A stretch of DNA of 64,000 bases from Trachythela sp. YZ-2020. Taxonomy: Eukaryota > Cnidaria > Anthozoa > Malacalcyonacea > Clavulariidae. Below, in pieces: positions 56,391 to 64,000 of the stretch. The position numbers and the translations under genes are program-made. A model generated the notes under the pieces. That model saw nothing but the letters and a program-made list of their open reading frames with translations, was not told the origin of the DNA and did not search any database. The stretch lies in the NCBI GenBank assembly GCA_016169945.1, contig JADLSH010000377.1, positions 1,364,001 to 1,428,000 of the forward strand. Direction: 5' to 3'. Positions within the stretch are counted from its first letter, which is position 1. Each line of letters opens with the position of its first letter.

Positions 56391-58144
56391 GCTTCTGTAG
56401 GCTGGGCACGATTCTTAAAATGCAAGTTTTATTATTGCCAACAGGTGGCACTGAGTTAATACATCTGGAGGATGTGCCGCTAATATATGCCAGGCAGCAA
56501 AGTGAAGCAAAAAACATGGCGGATTTTGGCCTTTGCTGACGCCAGAATGACGCCACATGTTTTTTTGCTCACGGCAATTACCACTGACCAGGCTCATTTT
56601 TGAGCCCGCTACAATATACACCCCCCCTGGTGCTTGTTTTGATGTTTTCGATATATTTTTTCTACCTTTAATCGTTTATTTGAAGATGTACAAGTTGTAT
56701 ACGGTATTCTCGCCGATGAAAGGGAACAAACAAAAATTAATGCTACAAGAAATGTGGGGAAAGATGATATTTGAAGCCGGAGTTGACAGGTAAATATTTC
56801 TGCAATTTCAAAGTTCACATACTATTAATATTTCGTGAAACATTTAGTGGCAGTAATGATGAAATATACTCTTATTTGTTAAGACAATGCGTCCCTTGTT
56901 CATTATAACGAGTAAAATGTATTATTTCAGCCACGAGTATTTGCAGAAACAAGCCTGTTCTTGCAGTCAGTGTCAACCCATAAAAAATGTCAATATTTAA
57001 TTCAGTGTTTCCTTGTTTCCTTCAAAGTAGAGGTGCAATTTTTCTAGTATCAAGTGGTTAAAATTCCATTTCTTTTATTTCATTATATTTCATCATGCTG
57101 TCAATTAGTTGTACTGTACCGTTAGCCTTAATAATTAATATATAATTTCTTTGAATATGAAACCATGCATTTCACAAATATCAGAATATCTTGATTCTCT
57201 GCAGAATCCCGAAGACATGGGCAAAACTACCAGAGGGATGCGGCACCCTTCCAGTCTGACACTCAGTTACAACTGATTTAAATAGAATGAAATCAAATTG
57301 AAACTTTCGACTTAGGTAATAACCTAACACATTTTGGCTTAGTTTGGAGGTCGGGCTCCACTTTATTCACACCCGTCTTATCGGGCAAAAAGCTAACCCT
57401 CCTCCAGTTGTTATATCGGAGCTTTGCTTCTCTATATAGACCTGAAACTAATAAGGTTGTTGTCTTGTCCCTCTTCCCTGTGCCCACGAGCTAGTCAAAG
57501 ATATCAGGGGTAATTGCCTTCCACTCTGTGCATGCACCCATAGTTCCTCCCAAGCTTAAAGTTTCCCTAGGTCACAATATTTTATTCTCTTTCTGGTTTT
57601 CCCCTTTCTCATTTCTTTTGTTTTTGTGTCAAATGAAAATGTATGGAATTTTTGTATTAAAGGAAAAAAATATTTGTACAATATGACATAGCCTCATTTT
57701 AGAGAATTGGAGATATAAAGCAATTTTCGTTAATTTAATTTTTATTCGAGTTCTTCAAATAACTAGTAAATAATTATAGAGACAAGTAAATCAAGTTGTT
57801 ATGCATTAATAAAAATGTCTATCCCCGTGAAATGTGACTTTGCTTCAGCATTTTTATGCCTTGTGTCATCTTTTGGATTTTCCTTTAACAGATGTTATTC
57901 CTGCAAATAAAATAGAATAAAATAAAATAAGATAATAGTTATACTGTTATTACTGTATTAATATATTATACATCCTTACACAAAAATAGCATACTGTATA
58001 CTGAAATAACATCCCAGTATGTTAACTCATTAGCTGACAATGTACGCGGATACGCCCTACCTCAGTATTTTACTCTGTCTAACGCCACATGATTTTACAT
58101 ATATTTCGGTGGTAAGGTACTGCCAGTTAATGGGTTAACTATGC

Positions 58145-58438
58145 ATGTTGCATATTATACATAGTCTCATAGGAATATCAACATTTAATTTTGCAATAGA
58201 AATGAGAAATAAAATGTCCTTCTTTCGAGTTTTGAACAACCGGTCCCTGACTAAATTGAGAAATTGGTTCTGGTGCACAATACTACTTGCAAGACCCTTG
58301 CTTGTCAAACTGGCTGCAGTTATAAGTATTGGGGCATGCATGACCTATGAATTGGGACGCTATCCTTTATTCAGATTTTTTAGTGTAGGAACTCAGTCAG
58401 CAGAAGGTGATGGTGAATATTGTGTCATCTTTATGTAA
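58145..58438 (+). other. 97-codon open frame, copy 2
   Basis: Same as 50,173-50,466 except Val for Glu at residue 81. Function unknown. Confidence 0.25.
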
Positions 58439-58709
58439 TATGGGTTCCTTAAAAGCACCTAAGAAGCCACCTGCCCTTATTGTGAGGGCACTGTATTGAA
58501 GGTAGATTACTATATTTGTGCCAACTTCCTTTTGGTATGGGGACATCAACAGCTAGCAGAAATTACTGTACCCCAGGAGTGGTCTGACCTTATTAAACAT
58601 AGGTAGCACAGATTTTTAAAAGGGTTGCACCATGCCAATACTGTAGTCGCTGCCAGAAAAATGCCATGAAGCACTACAAATAATTTGGGTATTCACTAAA
58701 TTGTTCTGG

Positions 58710-60976
58710 TTGATAAAAACAAATTTTTATCCGATATATAAACGCGGGTATTTAAAATGGTAACAACAAAGCTTGCAAGACTGTATTAAAAGAGAACAAA
58801 GAAAAAATATAGAAACTGTTTGAACTGGGAATATTAAACACACAATTAAAGTCTGAGTGCAGAAAAATTTTGTAATGTCTGCAGTTGAACTTTTTACTGT
58901 TTATAGCATCAGTTTTGTTATAATATTTGTGCTTTCTCATACCTAATTTCCTTATAGCTGTCAAAACAAGGCTTTTATAAAACATAGGATTTTTAAAAAG
59001 TAGGAAAAAGATAAAAAATTTCATGCATCTTACCTGTAAGAAGTAGATTGAATTATGGCATCCACGAGCAGAACAAAAAAACACTTTTTCCTTGATGTTG
59101 TAAAACAAACAAAATAGAGGAAAAATATCACGCATTTTAGCTAAAAAATATCAAGAATTTTAGCTGAAAAGAAACGAAAACATAAAATAATAAAATATTT
59201 TTCAAAAATCAGGGGGTGAAAAATGCCGTCGGTAGCTTGGCCAAAATCCGCCATTTATTTTTCAAACTTCACTTTTTTTTGCCGACCACTTCCTCCAGTA
59301 ATATTATAGCTTAGTGACAGTTGGAAATTTTGCAGACGCTGTATAAAATATAGCGGGCGCATTTTTTAACCGCCATTTTATTATAATTTATGCGAGAATA
59401 GACCCTCGCCTTGTTAACATTTTGCTGGCAGGAAAATTCTGATTATACATAATATGTTCTCAATTGTGATTCGACAATGTATATCACAATATCGAAGAAA
59501 TGATTTGTCGACATCTGTGGTCGTCATGGTTACCCAGGAACATTTTTCGTTTTTTGTGTATTTTTTTCAGAATTTTCAATCTCCGAAACATATAATGTAG
59601 GTATGATAATTTTCATTTTTTAAGCGTCTTTTCCTTTCTTACACGCTTGCTAAAACCTCTTGAAACGTTTATAAAACTTAACTACTTCTCAACTGATACG
59701 ATTTGCCATAAACTTTGTATCTGACTTTGTTTTGAACTGATTTTTTTCAAATGAACAGTAATTCTGGTCTCTTCAAGATTATTGGGTAATCTAAAAAACC
59801 TACACCTACACTGACAATAAATCGAAGGCAGTGTATATTAAAAAAAAATAACATAGTTAGCGTCCCCGTCCGAACAGTAAAAAAGCTACCGACCCAACTT
59901 TTTAAATTTTTTTATAAATATCTTAAAAATCTTCCTTTCCGAAAAATTGGAGTATTAGTTGTCATCTTTTTTAGGGAAACCTCACATATCGAGTTTCCCC
60001 ACGAGAAACTTCATATAGACGTTTCTATGAAGACCAACCCCCCCCCCCCACCTAGAAATTTCCGGCATGGTTTTCAAACATTTTATTGTATGCACAAACA
60101 CTGCAAAACTGCTGTAAAACCCTAAAGTCTTCAAAGAATATTTTGTACGATATTATTTGGATGATGTTCTTTGAATGTTTCATTAAAATTACCCTAATTT
60201 GAAAACTTGCATTTAGTCTATAAAATGAGCTTTTATAGTTTACCCTAACGAGTAACGGAATTTTGAAGAAACTGCAAACAACTATAAAACAACACCAAAA
60301 AACTAAAGGCGTTCTGCGAATTGCAGGGGCCATCTTAAGGCATCCCTTTTTCCAAGTGGGTAGTTCTAAATATAGAATGGGAATTTCTATAAAAGTTAAA
60401 TTGGGCAGTTCTAAATTTTTAATTCTATAATTGAATTTCGGAACTTTTAGTGAAAATGACCAGAGGTAATAATAATTAAACACAGAACAAACACAGTTAT
60501 GAATGACAACAAACTACAAAAGCGGAAGTGGGTAGGTTCTAGTATTTTTACTGTAAAATTGTTTGTGGTATTTGTACATAATCACTGATGTAATTTTTAA
60601 AAGATGCAATTTGCTTCTCGCCTTATCAAGCAAGTATCAGACATTAAAGATTTTGAAAATATATACAAATGTATATATTAATGTATAGAATAAATGGACC
60701 GGCGACGCGCGGCGTTTGTATCATGTTGTTATATTTCTAAATACTCTACCATAATGCGGCCAATGCAATGGCAATGATTCCGAAAGGTCAAGACTTTCGA
60801 AAAACTATCTATTTTTTCCACGATGGCACTAGCTTTTGTGCTTACATCATGTTTTTATTAAATACATCATGTAAATTTTATGCGAATTATACGTTTGTTG
60901 AGCGAAGCTTGTTGAGCGTAAGTCTTTGAAATATTTATATTGTGTTATTGTGTGTTCCATTTCCCGTGAAGGGTCA
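58710..60976. other. AT-rich non-coding stretch
   Basis: Two minus-strand frames of 127 and 143 codons (58,752-59,135 and 60,052-60,483) are rich in Phe, Lys, Asn and Ile, have no motif and look like chance openings in A/T-rich DNA. A C run lies at about 60,041. Confidence 0.45.
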
Positions 60977-61044
60977 ACATTTCTCAAGTTCGAAGATATC
61001 TGAGTATTGAACATTTCTCAAGTTCGAAGATATCTGAGTATTGA
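60977..61044. repeat. 34-bp tandem duplication at the truncated 5' edge
   Basis: ACATTTCTCAAGTTCGAAGA... occurs at 60,977 and again at 61,011. Both copies lie at the junction where the retroelement is truncated. Confidence 0.85.
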
Positions 61045-61534
61045 ATCAACGAAAACTCTTGTACATGCGTTTGTTACCTCGAGAATTGATAACTGTAATG
61101 CTTTGCTGTATGGATTGCCCTGTTATTTGATTCAGCGTCTGCAGTATGTGCTCAACGCGGCTGCTAGGATTATATTCTTGTCGCGAAAAATCGACCACAT
61201 TACGCCTTTGCTTGTTGACCTGCACTGGCTTCCAGTGGAGCAGCGCATTAATTTTAAAATTTTAATGTTTACGTACAAGATAGTCAATGGTTTGGCACCA
61301 TCTTATCTCTGTGATTTGCTGACACCCTATGTTCCAAAAAGAGCTCTTAGATCTGGAGACAAGCTGCTTCTCTGTCAGCCATCATACCGCCTCAAGTGCT
61401 ATGGATTCAGAGCATTTTCGCTTTGTGCGCCAGCTCTATGGAACAATCTTCCAATTGAAATTAGGCGTAGTTGTACCGTGGCTATTTTTAAACAGAAACT
61501 GAAGACGCATCTTTTTAGACTTGCGTACTATTAA
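61007..61534 (+). pseudogene. RT C-terminal fragment (175 codons)
   Basis: Open frame of the truncated CR1/L2-like copy. It covers the region after the polymerase active site and is intact to its natural stop, which suggests a fairly young insertion. It cannot act without the missing endonuclease and RT core. Confidence 0.8.
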
Positions 61535-61680
61535 TTTTATAACATTTCATAGTATTAGTATTAGGTTTTTAGATTGTATATAATTGTATATAATTAATTT
61601 ACCTATATATGTAAAGCGCATTTGGGCAATTTTGGAGAGTGCGCTATATAAAATTGGAAATATTATTATTATATTATAAA

Positions 61681-62387
61681 AAATTGGTTTGGCTGCTCGC
61701 CGGAAAGTATGATAACGAACCGAGACATTTCTTCGCCAAGATCAAATCAAGGCCATTGGCTCATCCTTACTTAGCTTAGGTTTGGCCAGCTACTTGATAA
61801 GACAATCATGAAAGGGGTTCAGTCCTGGCTCTGGAAGACAGCTTTACGAAGTATGGCGTGTATCTTTCCGACCAAGCAAAACGTGTAAGTACAATACCCT
61901 ATAAAATGTTATATAAATGGACAAGTCATACCAACCACAATGTTACTGTTTAAAGTTGTTTTTCAGCTTTTCCATTTATTATAATATAAACACACACACT
62001 ATCGAGGACATATTTGTTTGATTTTACCCCTGAATAATGCCATTTTCATTTGATACTGTCCCTGCTTAGGAATTCTATGGTCTTTAAACTAAAGGGAGGG
62101 TCAACCCAAATATCGATTAAAAAATGACACTTTTTTGTGGACTAAACCTGGGGTTAGAACTTTTGATACCTCCAATTAAATGGAATAGCCCATTGACTAC
62201 CTGGCACAACTGGATCTATTTTCTTTACAGATAAAAGTCAACCATGCAAGACTTTTCACCAGCCCCACAAATAATGAGCACTTTCAAATCCTACACAAGA
62301 CCGAGCTAAGTCTTAGCATCACTGCAAAATACCATCAATTACATGACGCTATACTGAAATCCAAAGAGCTTGAACCAATCTATGTGA
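61681..62387. other. Possible 5' part of the decayed gene that follows
   Basis: A donor-like AACGTGTAAGTAC follows a short frame at 61,805-61,888 and may end an early exon. Otherwise non-coding. Confidence 0.3.
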
Positions 62388-63521
62388 ATGATTATGCCCC
62401 ATCAGATCACAGGCGCAGACATCACTCCTAACCTTAAAGTTCCTATTAAATCAATGAATGCATATTCTGCATGTTGTTCAAGTCATCTGCATTTCATTTG
62501 GAAAATCTCTGAGTTTGATGATTCAACTGAAATCCTGAATGAAGCAAGCAAGATTGCAAAAGAGCTCAGTAACGACTTTCCAACATACTACTCCAGGACA
62601 ATGAGGATGGAATGACAAGGCATTGGATGTCTTTTCATTGGGGCAGCTTTTCTTCGCCAAGCCTATCGACGTCTCAGATGCAGATGATTCAAGTGCAGGA
62701 GACGCAAGTAGGCAGGTCGAAATTGACACGAAAATTGTACAATCATGGCGCTATACACTGATGGTGGCCCAGACCACAAGCTGACGTATATATCTGTTCA
62801 GCTGTTACTTGCTAGCTATGTTCATTAGCTTGGACTTAGATTTTGTTTGTGCTGCTCGAACGCCTCCGAAACACAGCTAGAATAATCCAATTGAGGGAAT
62901 TATTAGCATTATAAATCTTGGCCTGCAAGGTGTTGGTTGTATGAGGAAAGAAATTCCTCACGAAGATGCTTTCAAGCACTGCAGCAAACTATGAAAGCAG
63001 TCTGCTACTTGTGTATTTAACTTGGGACTTTCAGGTTGTTACTACGGAAGGACACCTTGCATCAAAACGAATAAATACAGAAAAGGGACAAAAATTCCAT
63101 TCAACCCATCAGCGCAGTTTGCAAAGAATGTTGGTTTGACCATTGTGTGAAGAGTGTGGCAAATTGAGGGTAATTTATGCAAAGAGAAAGTTAAAACAAA
63201 GGCAACCGGATGAAGTAGACGCTGCACTGGTGAACCTCCTCTACAGCTGTGGCAGTGTACCTAGTGATGTCGAGATCGATGATGATAGCGAGGACTCCGT
63301 CTCTGTGCTTACTGGTGTACATGTGCTAGAAAATCTAACATGCAACTCACAGATTGCATGAGCTGGCGTACTGTTCTGCAGGTTACGAACCAATGTGTAT
63401 CCACTGTGGTCCTGAGGAGAATATTGTTACGATGGATGGCTTTTATCCTCAGTGTGACATGTGTTCTGGAAGCGGGAAGCAACAGGTTGCAAGACGTGGC
63501 AATAAACGAACTTTAACATGA
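62388..63521 (+). pseudogene. Decayed transposon-like gene with YTDGGPDH motif
   Basis: Pieces in several frames: LGQLFFAKPIDVSDADDSS (about 62,636), ALYTDGGPDHKLTYISVQLL (from 62,749), then after a frame break LDLDFVCAARTPPKHS-stop-NNPIEGIISIINLGLQGVG (62,830-62,940). CEECGKLRVIYAKRKLK follows near 63,146, then a last frame with PMCIHCGPEENI, YPQCDMCSG and ARRGNKR to a stop at 63,521. I recall this Cys-rich, YTDGGPDH-bearing family as widespread and uncharacterised in marine invertebrates. The Asp and NPIE could belong to a DDE-type site, but that is inference. At least two frame breaks and two stops make it a pseudogene. Confidence 0.55.
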
Positions 63522-64000
63522 ACTTTCACATGAACTTTGTCATAAACTTTGCTTGTGTTTGTACATGTAATCAAACGGGAAGGAGTGCAATTAATGATTA
63601 ACACTATGAGTGATATTTGAAAAATGTGCCAAAATTGCATGAGCCGACGATAGCTATTACCCCCCGGTATTTTTGTCACGTGAATGCAGAGAACACATCT
63701 ATATTCTGACAACTGATATTTGACATGCAGTTGAAATATGGTTGAAATAAAAAAACATCTGGTTTATTTAAACATCTAAACTATATACAAAAAATAACTG
63801 TAAACGTCTTGCTCAACAATAAATGGTTTAGGATTTATATGACGTTCAAATATTTAAGCGAAATGTCCAAGCGAAGCAGCGATATAAAACGAACCGCAAG
63901 TTCTTGCTTCGTCAACAAACAATTGTTCAAGTTCAAAATATTGAAAGTTCAACATTAACAAGAGAGTTTTAGGAGTTTATTCCTACGAATCGGAATCACT
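63522..64000. other. No assignable feature
   Basis: AT-rich sequence at the window edge. A short local repeat of ACATGAACTTT lies just after the stop at 63,521. Confidence 0.4.

Larger units (their letters stand above)
50738..58709. repeat. Tandem segmental duplication, copy 2
   Basis: Direct repeat of copy 1, joined head to tail at 50,737/50,738, ending GTTCTGGTT before unrelated sequence. It lacks the Mutator-like insertion and has gained a 378-bp hAT MITE plus small indels (for example about 45 bp near 53,117-53,160). Confidence 0.92.
60977..61680 (+). mobile_element. 5'-truncated CR1/L2-like retrotransposon
   Basis: The RT C-terminal region (STKTLVHAFVTSRIDNCNAL, QYVLNAAARI, LHWLPVEQRI, FKILMFTYKIVNGLAPSYL, LWNNLPIEIR) is open from about 61,007 to a stop at 61,532. 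A 3' UTR follows with TGTAAAGCGCATTTGGGC, GTGCGCTATATAAA and an (ATT)n tail, the usual CR1/L2 3' signature. The catalytic 5' part is missing. The left edge carries a 34-bp direct duplication. Confidence 0.88.

Noticed and set aside
60052..60483. 143-codon minus-strand frame
   Set aside because: Low-complexity Phe/Lys/Asn/Ile composition expected of A/T-rich DNA, with no motif and no splice context.

Overview
The window looks like repeat-rich, AT-rich DNA from an invertebrate animal. It has intron-split coding with single-domain EGF exons, 3' tails of non-LTR retrotransposons, and PIF/Harbinger-, hAT-, Mutator- and piggyBac-like DNA elements plus a Ty3/gypsy LTR element. A cnidarian (probably anthozoan) is my best guess from the style of the EGF exons and repeats. 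That is inference, not proof. No bacterial operons, rRNA, tRNA or CRISPR were seen.

Layout. (1) 1-3.4 kb: a 46-bp minisatellite and a weak piggyBac-like N-terminal remnant. (2) 3.4-20.2 kb: part of a minus-strand gene built from calcium-binding EGF exons of 126 bp each (phase-1 introns), arranged mostly as exon pairs. Some exons are decayed. The pairs sit inside a segmental duplication (A 3.41-6.54 kb, B 9.41-13.37 kb) that also carries a broken RecQ-like helicase remnant. Each copy later took different insertions. A 2.38-kb near-perfect hairpin (15,987-18,363) lies between EGF exons. (3) 20.5-30.8 kb: a PIF/Harbinger-like MITE, then a large foldback-like inverted repeat (about 21.78-30.75 kb) whose arms hold 396-bp tandem repeats. 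It was later entered by a non-LTR fragment (left arm) and a 3.2-kb Mutator-like element (loop). A piece of EGF exon lies directly beyond its right edge.

(4) 31-41 kb: a stem-loop-rich inverted-repeat element, a non-LTR remnant with a 2A-like NPGP motif and endonuclease pieces, and a piggyBac transposase pseudogene whose C-terminal Cys-rich domain is split by a nested, gag-less Ty3/gypsy element. (5) 41.18-58.71 kb: a direct tandem segmental duplication of about 7.5 kb. Copy 1 carries a 2.06-kb Mutator-like insertion with an 11-bp target duplication. Copy 2 carries a 378-bp hAT MITE with an 8-bp duplication. Each copy serves as the other's empty site. (6) 58.7-64 kb: featureless AT-rich DNA, a CR1/L2-like reverse transcriptase 3' end, and a decayed gene with a YTDGGPDH motif and a Cys-rich C-terminus that I take to be transposon-related.

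The only convincing host coding sequence is the EGF exon array. Nearly everything else is mobile-element DNA in various states of decay, and the nested insertions give a readable relative chronology.
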